Source: Bacillota bacterium (GTDB lineage Bacteria > Bacillota > Sulfobacillia > Sulfobacillales > Sulfobacillaceae). Taken from it: a stretch of DNA of 64,000 nucleotides. Made by a program: the position numbers and the translations under genes. Each line of letters starts with the position of its first letter. Within the stretch, counting starts at the first letter, position 1. Below the pieces are notes generated by a model, which was given only the letters and a program-made list of their open reading frames with translations, had not been told where the DNA came from and searched no databases. The DNA lies in the NCBI GenBank assembly GCA_021799435.1, contig JAJZAN010000004.1:24603-88602 (forward strand), read 5' to 3'. Shown here one piece after another: positions 8,325 to 17,104 of the stretch.

Positions 8325-8953
8325 GACACCACCCGCGCCACGGTCAGACCATCGCCGATGGGAAGAATGAGACTTTGAAGACGCGGATGGTCCGCCGCGT
8401 GCTGGTTGAATGCGCGAATGGCCTCCACGGCCGGACTGGTTATCTCCGGATCCAGCACCCGGCCGCCCTGCAGGGTATTGTCCGCCGTGATAATGGCGCC
8501 AGGACGCGCCAAGCGCACGGCATAGTCGAGGTAGATGGGATAGTTGTCCTTGTCTGCATCGATGAAGAAGAAGTCAAAGGTGCGGCCCTCATCCTCGAGC
8601 TGGGCCAGACTCTCGGCCGCCGGACCCACGCGGTAGGCAACGCGGTCCTTGAACCCGGCGCGGGTCAAATTGGCCAGAGCGACGTCCCGATAGTCAGGAC
8701 GAAGTTCCAATGAGGTCAGAGTGCCTCCGGCTGGCAGAGCACGGGCCAGCCATATGCCGGAGTACCCGCCTAATGCGCCAATTTCCAGCACATCCCGACT
8801 TCCCGAAACTTGGATGAGCCAATTCAAGGCCGCTCCGGTCACGGTGGGAACGAAAATGGCGGGCATGCCGCGTTCCACGATGCCCGCCTTAACCATCTTC
8901 AAAATGTCGTCTTCGTGCACAAACACCTGATCGAGATACTGGTCAAAATTCAT
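8321..8953 (-). CDS. SAM-dependent O-methyltransferase (family 3, COMT-like)
   Basis: A 210-residue Rossmann methyltransferase of the caffeoyl-CoA/catechol type. VLEIGALGGYSGIWLARALP is the SAM-binding motif I, SLELRPDY contains the ribose-binding acid, and FIDADKDNYP holds the metal-binding aspartates, with DNTLQGGRV following as in the family. The substrate cannot be told from sequence. AGAAGGGAG precedes the ATG. It is the last gene of a minus-strand run moaA-folE-methyltransferase. Confidence 0.85.
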   Translation of the reverse strand: MNFDQYLDQVFVHEDDILKMVKAGIVERGMPAIFVPTVTGAALNWLIQVSGSRDVLEIGALGGYSGIWLARALPAGGTLTSLELRPDYRDVALANLTRAGFKDRVAYRVGPAAESLAQLEDEGRTFDFFFIDADKDNYPIYLDYAVRLARPGAIITADNTLQGGRVLDPEITSPAVEAIRAFNQHAADHPRLQSLILPIGDGLTVARVVS

Positions 8954-8986
8954 GCGCAGCTCCCTTCTGCTGGACAGGGCCCATGG

Positions 8987-9625
8987 CTAGGATTTTCGCA
9001 TCAACTCCAAGACTTCCCGCCGCAATTCCGGCTGGGTTTGGAATGCGCCGCGGGCAGCGGTCGTGATGGTCTTGCTGCCAGGCTTTTGAATCCCCCGCAT
9101 GGACATACACAAGTGCTCTGCCTCAATCATGACGAGTGTTCCCGATGCCTGCAAGGCCTCGCTCAAAGTTTCCGCAATTTGATTGGTTAGGCGTTCCTGG
9201 ACTTGCGGCCTTCTTGCGTAAGCCTCCACCAATCGGGCCAGCTTGGAGAGACCGGTCACCTCGTGGTTTTGGGGCAGATAGGCGACATGCGCTGTGCCGA
9301 AGAATGGCAGAAGATGATGTTCGCACGCGGAATAAAAGGGGATGTCTTTCACCAGCACCACCTCTTCGTGATCCACGTGAAACCGGGTGTCCAGAACATC
9401 GGCCGGATTCATAGACAGTCCAGAAAAGATTTCTGCGTACATACGAGCGACGCGCGTGGGCGTGTCCACCAACCCTTCGCGGGTTGGGTCTTCGCCCACG
9501 GCTTCTAATATCATTGTCACCGCTTGGGCGATCTTGGCCTGATCCACCGGACCTGCGGACAATGTTTCGGCGAAGTTCCAGGACTCCTGGTCCGCCACGT
9601 CGTTGGTGAGCTTGCTATCAGCCAT
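8987..9625 (-). CDS. folE: GTP cyclohydrolase I
   Basis: Converts GTP to 7,8-dihydroneopterin triphosphate, the first step of folate (and queuosine) synthesis. The 212 residues show zinc and catalytic motifs CEHHLLPF and [11 protein letters not shown], plus [21 protein letters not shown] and the C-terminal [11 protein letters not shown] typical of the type IA enzyme. The N-terminal 30 residues are variable and slightly longer than the minimal enzyme. GAGAGAAGG precedes the ATG. It lies 58 nt downstream of moaA, another GTP-consuming pterin enzyme. Confidence 0.95.
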   Translation of the reverse strand: MADSKLTNDVADQESWNFAETLSAGPVDQAKIAQAVTMILEAVGEDPTREGLVDTPTRVARMYAEIFSGLSMNPADVLDTRFHVDHEEVVLVKDIPFYSACEHHLLPFFGTAHVAYLPQNHEVTGLSKLARLVEAYARRPQVQERLTNQIAETLSEALQASGTLVMIEAEHLCMSMRGIQKPGSKTITTAARGAFQTQPELRREVLELMRKS

Positions 9626-9683
9626 GCTGTCGCCTTCTCTCTCTTCGGTAAGAATTGCATGCTTGAATGGTTGTTCCTACTTC

Positions 9684-10697
9684 CTACCCGCCAATGCGGA
9701 ACATCTCCACTTTGGGAAGGGAAGTCGTGCGTTCAGAACGCTCCTCAGAATATCGGACGTTTCTCGCCCGCCAAATGTTAACAATCTGTGCCCGGATCTC
9801 ATCGTCGGTGGCGCCGTCCCTAAGGGGGGTACGCAAGTCGTATCCCCGCTGACCAAATAGACACAGATACAGTTGGCCCTCGGGAGATAGACGAGCCCGC
9901 GAGCAAGCGCCGCAAAACGGCTGGGTCACCGAGGTAATGACACCAAATTCGCCGCCGCCGTCGAGATACCGATAGCGGCGCGCCACGTCGCCGGGACGGT
10001 CGGGATCCACGGGTTCGATGGGCCACTCGCGGCTGATGCGCTCAACAATCTCTTGGGCAGGAACCACATCATCCATTCGCCACCCATTGGCGGTGCCGAC
10101 ATCCATGTACTCGATGAAGCGGAGAACCTGTCCGGTATGGCGGAAATGGCCAGCCATGGCCACGACGTCTTGGTCGTTGACACCACGCTTGACGACCATA
10201 TTGATTTTGACTGGCGTCAAACCGGCCTCGGCGGCCGCTTGAATGGCGTCTAGGACCCGATTGACCGGAAATCCTACGTCATTGATGGACTGAAAGACCT
10301 CATCATCGAGGGAGTCTAAGCTGATGGTGACGCGATGAAGCCCAGCTTCAGCAAGCTTCTTGGCGCGATCTGGGGTTAACAGGGCGCCGTTGCTGGTCAT
10401 AGCAATATCGTCGATGCCATCGATGCCGTGGAGCCTTTCAATTAAGGTGTCCAAATCGCGGCGCACCAACGGTTCTCCACCTGTGATGCGCAGCTTGTGT
10501 ACGCCCAAGTCCCGAAAAATAGCTGCCAGGCGCGCAATTTCTTCGAACGTCAACAGCTCTCGGCGGGGCAAAAAGGCAAACGAGGGACCAAAGACCTCTT
10601 TAGGCATGCAGTAGACGCAACGAAAATTGCACCGGTCCGTGACCGAGATGCGCAGATCATGCAACGGGCGCTTCAGCGCATCGACCAATTCCGCCAT
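9684..10697 (-). CDS. moaA: GTP 3',8-cyclase MoaA (molybdenum cofactor synthesis)
   Basis: Radical-SAM enzyme for the first step of molybdopterin synthesis. The 337 residues contain the N-terminal cluster motif CNFRCVYC, the SAM motif GGEPLVRRDL, the C-terminal cluster FCGACSRARLSPEGQLYLC and the terminal Gly-Gly (FRIGG) required with MoaC. AAGGAGGGACACA precedes the ATG. The product is needed by the formate dehydrogenase encoded about 2 kb away, though they are on opposite strands and not one operon. No other moa/moe gene is in the window. Confidence 0.96.
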   Translation of the reverse strand: MAELVDALKRPLHDLRISVTDRCNFRCVYCMPKEVFGPSFAFLPRRELLTFEEIARLAAIFRDLGVHKLRITGGEPLVRRDLDTLIERLHGIDGIDDIAMTSNGALLTPDRAKKLAEAGLHRVTISLDSLDDEVFQSINDVGFPVNRVLDAIQAAAEAGLTPVKINMVVKRGVNDQDVVAMAGHFRHTGQVLRFIEYMDVGTANGWRMDDVVPAQEIVERISREWPIEPVDPDRPGDVARRYRYLDGGGEFGVITSVTQPFCGACSRARLSPEGQLYLCLFGQRGYDLRTPLRDGATDDEIRAQIVNIWRARNVRYSEERSERTTSLPKVEMFRIGG

Positions 10698-10775
10698 TGT
10701 GTCCCTCCTTCCCTTAGGTAAGTTTTCTCACCTCATTGTATCACGAGCTGTCGCGAAACCGGTTTTGGTCATGGC

Positions 10776-10806
10776 AAAGCGGCGCTTGAAAGGGACGCGC
10801 CGCTTT
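10776..10806 (-). terminator. Probable terminator after the acyl-CoA ligase gene
   Basis: A 10-bp stem AAAGCGGCGC/GCGCCGCTTT with an 11-nt loop lies just past the ligase stop codon. The T run on the minus strand is only three residues, so efficiency is uncertain. Confidence 0.5.
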
Positions 10807-10819
10807 GGGATGGAGCGAG

Positions 10820-12349
10820 TTATAGAATGCCGTCTCGGGCCATGGCCCTCAAATCGCGCTTCAGTATCTTGCCGCTGGCGTTATGGGGGAGTTCATCCAC
10901 GAAGTGATAATGCACGGGCAGCTTGTAGGAGGCGATGCGGTCTTTGGCGAAAAGACGCAAACGGTCTCCATCGAGCGGCGCGCCTGCCTTTTTGACGATG
11001 ACGGCGGCCACTTCTTCCCCATAAATGGTGTGGGGAACGCCGATGACCGCGCATTCCACCACATCAGGATGTTGATAGAGCACGTTTTCGACCTCCGCCG
11101 GGTAAATGTTCTGACCGCCGCGGATAATCATGTCTTTCTTACGGTCAATGATGTAGAGAAAGCCTTCGTTATCCAAATAACCGAGGTCGCCGGTGTGATA
11201 CCAGCCGTTTTGCACCGCATCATGCGTGGCCTGAGGGTTCTTGTAGTAACCCTTCATCAAGTTGACCCCTTGGGTCACCACTTCGCCCACCACTCCTGAA
11301 GGAAGCTCGTGGTCGTCGTCGTCGAAGACGGCGATGGTCATGCCGGGAAGAGGGCGCCCCACGGAGCCTGGCTTGGTCAATGCGTACTCGCCATCGAGAC
11401 CTGAGATGGCGGGGCTGTTTTCCGTCTGCCCGTAGAGATTCTTAATGGGGGCGTGGGGAAACCGGTTTTTGATGGTCTGTATAGTTTCCATCGGCATCAG
11501 GCTGGCGCCGTACGTGAGAATGCGGATGTCGGGAAAATTGTCCGCCAGGAACGTGGGGTCCTGAAGCAGAATGTGATACATGGCGGGCACTCCAAAGAAG
11601 ACCGTGACGTGTTCGTCCTTCAGCAGTTGGTGGACTCGTTTGGGAGAAAACTCGTCGATGACGGCCGTAGCGCCCACCGTCAAGGGAGCCTGCAAAAAGA
11701 CATGCTGGGCGCTGTGAAACAGGGGATACAGCGAGACGACGCGGTCGCCGGGATTAATGCCGACCAGGGTGCTGGTGGATTGATAGAACTGATAGGCGAT
11801 GTTGGCATGGGTCAGCATAACGCCTTTGGGCCGACCCGTCGTGCCCGAGGTGTAGAGAATGAGCGCGACATCCTCGGGCGCCGCCGGGGATGCATCCAGG
11901 GGGGCGGTAGATGCATCCTGAAGATGGCGGTGGAACTGAGAAAGCGCCATCCGCTGGCCCGAACCGGGTTCCGGCAGTTGGGCGATGAGAGCGTCTTCGG
12001 TGATAACCAGCTGGGGCTCGGCGTCTTGCATAATTTCGGCCACCTCGGGGCGGGCCAGCTTGGTATTGAGCGGGACAAAAACCATCCCAGAGGCCAGGAC
12101 GGCCCAATACAGCACTAGATAGGACCAATCGTTGCCGAGCATGGCGGCCACGCGGTCGCCCGGGGTGAGGCCCAACGACTCGAGACCCCGTTGATGTTGG
12201 AACACCCGTTGAGTCATTTCTTGGTAGGTCATGCGTCCGGTGGGAGCGACGACAGCCTCCCGATCGGGGTATTGATGGGCCATCTCCAAAACTTGGGGCC
12301 AAGGTTTTGTAAAGACGGTTTCTGGGATCGGTGGACCCAGAGAGGGCAT
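10820..12349 (-). CDS. AMP-forming acyl-CoA synthetase (long-chain fatty acid-CoA ligase type)
   Basis: Activates a carboxylic acid with ATP and CoA. The 509 residues carry the ANL-family signatures: P-loop LILYTSGTTGRPKGVMLTH, YGQTENSP, the motif GWYHTGDLGYLDNEGFLYIIDRKKDMIIRGG, and the C-terminal lysine in NASGKILKRDLR. Composition and length fit fatty-acyl-CoA ligases, but the acid is not decided by sequence. GAAGGAGG lies 9 nt before the ATG. It stands alone on the minus strand. Confidence 0.88.
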   Translation of the reverse strand: MPSLGPPIPETVFTKPWPQVLEMAHQYPDREAVVAPTGRMTYQEMTQRVFQHQRGLESLGLTPGDRVAAMLGNDWSYLVLYWAVLASGMVFVPLNTKLARPEVAEIMQDAEPQLVITEDALIAQLPEPGSGQRMALSQFHRHLQDASTAPLDASPAAPEDVALILYTSGTTGRPKGVMLTHANIAYQFYQSTSTLVGINPGDRVVSLYPLFHSAQHVFLQAPLTVGATAVIDEFSPKRVHQLLKDEHVTVFFGVPAMYHILLQDPTFLADNFPDIRILTYGASLMPMETIQTIKNRFPHAPIKNLYGQTENSPAISGLDGEYALTKPGSVGRPLPGMTIAVFDDDDHELPSGVVGEVVTQGVNLMKGYYKNPQATHDAVQNGWYHTGDLGYLDNEGFLYIIDRKKDMIIRGGQNIYPAEVENVLYQHPDVVECAVIGVPHTIYGEEVAAVIVKKAGAPLDGDRLRLFAKDRIASYKLPVHYHFVDELPHNASGKILKRDLRAMARDGIL

Positions 12350-12557
12350 GGGCAGAACCTCCTTCAGGCAATTTAGTGGGAATTCGCGACGAGGCGAACT
12401 TTTCCTGCCTCAGAATAGCCGGACGAGCGCTTTTGGGGGGGCCACAACGGTCGTTGACGCCGTGCTGTCAGCAAATCGGCCGTGTGAATGACGTGTGGCG
12501 AGCAGATTATGATTTATGATGTAATGAAAGGGAATTCGGCCAGAGAGGAAGGGAACT

Positions 12558-13037
12558 ATGGATATACCGCCCACGCCGCAGTCGGAGCGTTTGCATGACC
12601 GCTGGGTCCAACATCGGATGCGCCAGCGGGTTGTCGGGACCTTGTCAGTCTTGGAGGACATTATCTATATTCTCTTAGCGGTTCTGTTTTTTCTGGCATC
12701 GCTGTATATTATGGCCGACGCCGTGATATCCGCGAATTGGCACTCAGTCACCAGTTTGGTGGGAACAACGTTAGACCGGTTCCTGTTGGTCTTGATGCTG
12801 GCGGAGCTGCTGCACACGCTGCTTATTTTCTTGAGGACGCATCGCTTTCGCCATCAGCCCTTTCTGGTGGTGGGCATCATCGCCGCGATCCGCCGAATTT
12901 TAGTGATTACGGCTCAGCAGGTGACTGATTTTGGCCATCCGTTGGGACCCTATCTTTGGGATCTAGGACTTACGGCTGGGGTGGTGCTGGCTTTGACGGT
13001 GGCCCTCCGGCTGAGTCCGCCGGAACGCGGGTTTTGA
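12558..13037 (+). CDS. PsiE-like integral membrane protein
   Basis: A 159-residue protein with about four membrane segments (residues ~35-57, 70-92, 100-120 and 130-150) and the PsiE-family features LVLMLAELLHTLLIFLRTHRF and VGIIAAIRRILVITAQQ. PsiE proteins are linked to phosphate starvation in enterobacteria, but their function is unknown. GAGGAAGGG precedes the ATG. An esterase gene follows 13 nt later and may be co-transcribed. Confidence 0.75.
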   Translation: MDIPPTPQSERLHDRWVQHRMRQRVVGTLSVLEDIIYILLAVLFFLASLYIMADAVISANWHSVTSLVGTTLDRFLLVLMLAELLHTLLIFLRTHRFRHQPFLVVGIIAAIRRILVITAQQVTDFGHPLGPYLWDLGLTAGVVLALTVALRLSPPERGF

Positions 13038-13050
13038 ACAAGGGGGAAAC

Positions 13051-13659
13051 ATGGAGTATCAGATAGCCAAAGAGTCCGAGAACCCCAAGTGTGTGGCCTT
13101 GCTGTTGCATGGCCGGGGAAGCGATGAAGAGGACTTGTTGCCCCTGGCGGGCCTGTTTGGCCCGGAGGCATGGACGGCTAGTCTTCGGGCACCTTACCCG
13201 TTCGGCCCCGGGTATGCTTGGTATGGCCTCAGTGCGGACGGTGGCGCCAACGTGACGCAGTTCAAAGACAGTGTTGAATCGGTGAGCCAGTTTATCGACC
13301 AAATCTATGGTCGGTTTTTATTGCCGGTGTTTCTCCTGGGGTTTAGCCAAGGGGGCCTGATGGCGGCTCAAGTAGCTTTGGAGCGGCGCGGTGAAGACTT
13401 GGCAGGCATCTTGGTGCTGAGTGCACCGCCTTCCCCCGTCGCAGTCGAGCCCGGACGCCTCGCCAATTTTCCGGTCTTTTGGGCGCATGGACTACAGGAT
13501 CCGGTGGTGACGTGGGATCGGGGGCAACGCATGCGCGGGACCTTGGAGTCGAGCCAAGCGGATCTGTCCAGCCATTCGTATCCCATGGGTCACATGATCG
13601 TGAACGAGGAGATTGACGATATGCGTCGGTGGCTGGGCCAACATTCCGGCAGAAATTGA
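13051..13659 (+). CDS. Phospholipase/carboxylesterase-type alpha/beta hydrolase
   Basis: A 202-residue serine hydrolase. LLLHGRGSDEEDLLPLA is the oxyanion-hole strand, GFSQGG the nucleophile elbow, HGLQDPVV supplies the acid and MGHMI the histidine, all as in the YpfH/Est23 group of short-chain esterases. The protein should be cytoplasmic, as no signal peptide is visible. GGGGGAAAC precedes the ATG. The substrate is unknown. Confidence 0.87.
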   Translation: MEYQIAKESENPKCVALLLHGRGSDEEDLLPLAGLFGPEAWTASLRAPYPFGPGYAWYGLSADGGANVTQFKDSVESVSQFIDQIYGRFLLPVFLLGFSQGGLMAAQVALERRGEDLAGILVLSAPPSPVAVEPGRLANFPVFWAHGLQDPVVTWDRGQRMRGTLESSQADLSSHSYPMGHMIVNEEIDDMRRWLGQHSGRN

Positions 13660-13719
13660 CAGAATCCGGTCTTGGAAGTAGAATTCGGAAAGACATTCGG
13701 ACAAAAAGGGACGACGCCG

Positions 13720-13917
13720 GTGGATGACAGCCAAGAACACGACGGCAAGATGGATAAGTTGCGTGAGACATTAGAGAAAACCGTAAATGAGACAGGTTCA
13801 TTGACGGATGAACGGGTTCTAACGGTATCCAAGATGTTGGACAAAGCCATCCTTGCCTACATGGAGAAGGAGAAGCCATCGAGCAAGGCCCGAACCACAG
13901 CCAGGCGGTCCTCTTAA
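13720..13917 (+). CDS. Spo0E-like aspartyl-phosphate phosphatase peptide
   Basis: A 65-residue protein with the Spo0E family layout: two helices, MDKLRETLEKTVNETGSLTDERV and VSKMLDKAILAYMEKEK, the second carrying the S-x-x-L-D signature. Spo0E peptides remove phosphate from Spo0A~P to delay sporulation. GTG at 13720 has AAAAAGGG nine nt upstream. An upstream TTG at 13672 lacks a site, and ATG 13750 would be a shorter choice. The basic Ser/Arg-rich tail (KPSSKARTTARRSS) is unusual. Assignment is from the pattern of a short family. Confidence 0.7.
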   Translation: MDDSQEHDGKMDKLRETLEKTVNETGSLTDERVLTVSKMLDKAILAYMEKEKPSSKARTTARRSS

Positions 13918-13928
13918 GAGGGCCGCCT
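13903..13928. terminator. Bidirectional terminator between the Spo0E-like gene and sat
   Basis: An 11-bp stem AGGCGGTCCTC/GAGGGCCGCCT (one G-T pair) with loop TTAA includes the stop codon of the Spo0E-like gene. T runs on both sides are short. Confidence 0.5.
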
Positions 13929-13946
13929 CACTTTCGTTGTGGTGGG

Positions 13947-15119
13947 TCAGCGCACCGTGTTTCCGGAACCCTGGTAGTAGTCCCGCAAGATGGTCTCAAC
14001 TTCGGGGCGAATGGTTTCCGGCGGCAGAAATCCGCCTTGTTTCAGGGTGGTCCGTACCCGAGTGCCGGACAGCATTTCGTGTTCGGAGGCGGGATGCGGA
14101 CAAGTTTTTTGGGTGGCCATCTGCTCGCACTTCCGGCAATAGAAGGCGGGCTCTGCGGGCACAATGGCGATGCCAATGTCCTGGGGCTGAAACTGCTCGA
14201 AGATTCTCTGACTGGCCAGCGGGTGATAATAGGACCCGACCCCGGCGTGGTCACGACCGACAATAAAGTGAGTAAACCCGTAATTTTTTCTCGCCAGCGC
14301 ATGAAGAATGGCCTCACGCGGCCCGGCATAACGCATGGCGGCAGGAAAACCCGAAAGAAAGGTCCGCTCTTTTGGGTAGTACTCCGACAGCAGCGCTCGA
14401 TACACCTGCCATCGCACCGGAGCTGGCACATCGTCTGACTTGGTGGTCCCGATCAGAGGATGAATAACAAGACCGTCCACACCTTCTAGTACGACCTTCT
14501 GAACATACTCGTGTGCCCGGTGCAGGGGATTCCGGGTTTGAAAGGCGGCCACAGTGCGCCACCCGCGCTCCCGAATCAAGGTTCGCATCTCCCGCGGCGT
14601 CATCACCGGACTTTCAGGCCAGGTTGGTTCTTCGGTCAGAGTCACGGGACCGGCCAAGCGAATGGGGCTCTCCGCCATTAGGCGCCGCACGCCGGGGTGC
14701 TTGGGATCGTCCGTGCCATAAATGGCCCGCGCCTCTTCCTCCGGGTCCAGCCAGAAGATATCGTCGACATGCATAATGGCTGCGGTGTTGCCCGCATGCG
14801 TAAGCCGCACCAAGCGCGACTTTTTCACTCGCGCGGCCAGGTCATCGGAGATGGGGAGGGTGATGGGGATAGGCCACACCTCGCCGTCGGGGAGTCTCAA
14901 GTTGGAAAGCACTGTGCGCACTTGGTAACGGTCCTGAAAGCCGCGCAGAGGGCTGTAGGCACCGGTGGCCAAGCAGATGACGTCGTCGTAGTGGAATCGG
15001 TCCAGCGGTACCGCTGGAACATGCTGGAGCGTGTTGCCCAGTTCTTTCGCGATAGCCAACGGCAGTTCCTGCTCCGTAAGGAGCCCACCATGCGGTGGAA
15101 TTAAAGATGCAGTCCGCAT
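13947..15119 (-). CDS. sat: Sulfate adenylyltransferase (ATP sulfurylase)
   Basis: Makes adenosine 5'-phosphosulfate (APS) from ATP and sulfate. The 390 residues contain the nucleotide-binding motifs QTRNPLHRAHEY and GRDHAGVGSYY and the PUA-like N-terminal domain. A zinc-type CRKCEQMATQKTCPH sequence near the C-terminus is also found in prokaryotic single-domain enzymes. The ATG at 15119 has GGAGAAG upstream. A longer reading (to 15188) would run into cysH coding. It overlaps the end of cysH by 19 nt, so the two form one operon cysH-sat. No APS kinase domain is fused. Confidence 0.95.
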   Translation of the reverse strand: MRTASLIPPHGGLLTEQELPLAIAKELGNTLQHVPAVPLDRFHYDDVICLATGAYSPLRGFQDRYQVRTVLSNLRLPDGEVWPIPITLPISDDLAARVKKSRLVRLTHAGNTAAIMHVDDIFWLDPEEEARAIYGTDDPKHPGVRRLMAESPIRLAGPVTLTEEPTWPESPVMTPREMRTLIRERGWRTVAAFQTRNPLHRAHEYVQKVVLEGVDGLVIHPLIGTTKSDDVPAPVRWQVYRALLSEYYPKERTFLSGFPAAMRYAGPREAILHALARKNYGFTHFIVGRDHAGVGSYYHPLASQRIFEQFQPQDIGIAIVPAEPAFYCRKCEQMATQKTCPHPASEHEMLSGTRVRTTLKQGGFLPPETIRPEVETILRDYYQGSGNTVR

Positions 15120-15826
15120 TCTGTCTTCTCCTGTCCGGCCCAACGGCCTGCGCGCGGATCGTCGCCAGGGTTGACCGCTTGGGTGCAAGGCACACAGCCA
15201 ATACTGGGATATCCCATGTCATGCAGGGGGTTGTAGGGCACGTTGTGCTTGACTAAATACCGAAACACATCTTTTTGCGTCCAAGCGGCCAGCGGATTGA
15301 TTTTGACCAGCCCATGGTTGTTGTCGATTCCGACTACTGGGCTGTTCTTGCGAAACGGCGTCTGGTCGCGGCGAATGCCTGTAATCCAAGCGTTCTGGTC
15401 CTTCAGATAATTTTTCAAAGGCAGCACTTTGCGGATGTGGCAGCATTGATTCGGGGCCGTCGACCACAATGCGGGGCCGTGTTGCCGCGTCTGTTCCTCG
15501 AGGGTGAGATCGGTGGCCACCTGCACCGCTTGGAATCCGTAGCGATCCTCGGCTCGTCGAATGAGCTCGTAGGTTTCAGGGAACAACAGGCCGGTGTCTA
15601 AATAGAAGATGGTGGGATGACGGTCCACCCGTGTTAACATATCAATCAGCACCATATCTTCGGCACCGAAACTGGAAGCCAGCACGCGACCGTGCGGGTA
15701 CTGCTGAACCGCCCATCGGACAGTTTCCTGAGCGCCCAGCGCTTCCAATTCCGGTGAGATTCGCTCCAGCGCTTCAGGCGAACGACGGTCCGCATCGTGC
15801 AGTTTGAGCATATCCAAAGGGTTCAC
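15101..15826 (-). CDS. cysH: APS-type (phospho)adenylylsulfate reductase
   Basis: Reduces APS (or PAPS) to sulfite with thioredoxin. The 241 residues have the PP-loop start SSFGAEDMVLIDML, the catalytic ECGLH at the C-terminus (C237), and two cysteine pairs C128-C129 (QCCHIRK) and C211/C214 (GCVPC) that bind a 4Fe-4S cluster. That cluster marks APS-using enzymes such as those of Bacillus and Pseudomonas. No APS kinase is seen next to it, in keeping with direct APS reduction. GTG at 15826 follows AAGGAGGAACAGC. A longer ATG reading to 15925 lacks a ribosome site. The leader has a small hairpin (CCTGGG/CCCAGG, 15855-15871). Confidence 0.93.
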   Translation of the reverse strand: MNPLDMLKLHDADRRSPEALERISPELEALGAQETVRWAVQQYPHGRVLASSFGAEDMVLIDMLTRVDRHPTIFYLDTGLLFPETYELIRRAEDRYGFQAVQVATDLTLEEQTRQHGPALWSTAPNQCCHIRKVLPLKNYLKDQNAWITGIRRDQTPFRKNSPVVGIDNNHGLVKINPLAAWTQKDVFRYLVKHNVPYNPLHDMGYPSIGCVPCTQAVNPGDDPRAGRWAGQEKTECGLHL

Positions 15827-15913
15827 GCTGTTCCTCCTTCTTGTGGAACGTCCCCCTGGGGTCATCCCAGGTTCAACACAATCGCTACACAATACGAATG
15901 AGGCAAATAGGCG

Positions 15914-17104
15914 GTGCATGAGCAACTGATGACGAAATCTGGGATTCTAGTCGTCCTGGGGCTGGCGGTGGCATGCGCGGCCGCCGTGGGGCTGCATAAG
16001 AGCGTGGACCCGCCGGTGGTGGTCGCCGCCAAGGTTCGTCGACTGGGGCGAGTCTCCACGGCTTGGCATACCCATGCTGGCAGCGTGGCCTTGGACGTGG
16101 TGGGGGGCCCCCGCCTGTGGCGCTATCATGCGGGCATAGAACGGCCCATCGCCAGCGTCACGAAAATCATGACCGCAAATCTGGTTTTGACGCATCCTGG
16201 CATCTATCCGTGGCATCGCGTGATGACCATTACCCAGGCCGAGGTCTTGAACGACCGCCGTGGGCTGCTCAAGGCGGACAGTGAGGTGCCGTTGCGGTTG
16301 GGACAGCAGGTGGCGGTCGGCGACTTGCTGGAGGCGCTCATGCTGCCATCGGCGGACGATGGTGCTTGGGTGCTGGCCGACAATTACCCGGCAGGAAGTA
16401 CGGCGTTCATGAGAGCCATGAACCAGCGGGCAATGTCCCTGGGGATGCGGCATACGCATTTTGTCGATCCGGATGGCGTCTACCACCTCGGTTATTCCAC
16501 CGCCGACGATCTCATGAAGCTCATCCGAGCGGACATGAAAATTGCCGCGTTTTGGCGGCTGGTGCGAACGAAGGCCGCCAATACCGCCTTCGGCAAGCTG
16601 ACCAATTTGAACCAGCTGCTGTGGACATATCGCGGCGCCGTAGGCATCAAGACAGGATGGACGCCATGGGCTGGCAGTTGCTTAGCCTTCGCCGCCACCC
16701 GGCGAATAGCGGGGCACTCCATAACCCTGCAGGGAGTGGTGTTGGGCGAGCCCTCGTTCGGGCCGATGTTCCAGGATGTGACCCAAATTCTCAACACAGG
16801 GTTTCAGTCATTGCACTACCAAGTCCTTTTGCCCAAGGGGGGGATTGTGGCCGAGGCGCGTGTTCAGGGCGGAATTCTAGCTGGTCGCGCTCGCGAAACA
16901 TTCGTGGTGTCCCGAACCTTAGGGGATTTTGCCACGGCAGCGGAGGCGCATTTGGTCTTGCGTTGGCTGCCGCACAAGAATCGCGACTATCGGGCGGGTC
17001 AAGTGGTCGCTTACGCAGGTTACCAGGAGCCCGGCTGGCGGACAGTGTGGGTTCCCGTGGTTGCGACGCGCACTATTTCGCTGGCGTGGTGGAACCGGAT
17101 TTGA
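15914..17104 (+). CDS. D-alanyl-D-alanine carboxypeptidase family protein with altered SxN motif
   Basis: Class-A low-molecular-weight penicillin-binding protein (DacF type) that trims peptidoglycan stem peptides outside the membrane. A signal anchor spans residues ~8-27. The active site has S81-V-T-K84 and K246-T-G248. The second motif is S146-A-D148 where SxN is expected, an Asn-to-Asp change that could alter activity. A C-terminal beta domain (GGIVAEARVQGG onward) follows. At 396 residues it has normal length. It is convergent with, and overlaps by 32 nt, a second gene of the same family. The ribosome site is weak. ATG 15932 is an alternative start. Confidence 0.87.
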   Translation: MHEQLMTKSGILVVLGLAVACAAAVGLHKSVDPPVVVAAKVRRLGRVSTAWHTHAGSVALDVVGGPRLWRYHAGIERPIASVTKIMTANLVLTHPGIYPWHRVMTITQAEVLNDRRGLLKADSEVPLRLGQQVAVGDLLEALMLPSADDGAWVLADNYPAGSTAFMRAMNQRAMSLGMRHTHFVDPDGVYHLGYSTADDLMKLIRADMKIAAFWRLVRTKAANTAFGKLTNLNQLLWTYRGAVGIKTGWTPWAGSCLAFAATRRIAGHSITLQGVVLGEPSFGPMFQDVTQILNTGFQSLHYQVLLPKGGIVAEARVQGGILAGRARETFVVSRTLGDFATAAEAHLVLRWLPHKNRDYRAGQVVAYAGYQEPGWRTVWVPVVATRTISLAWWNRI

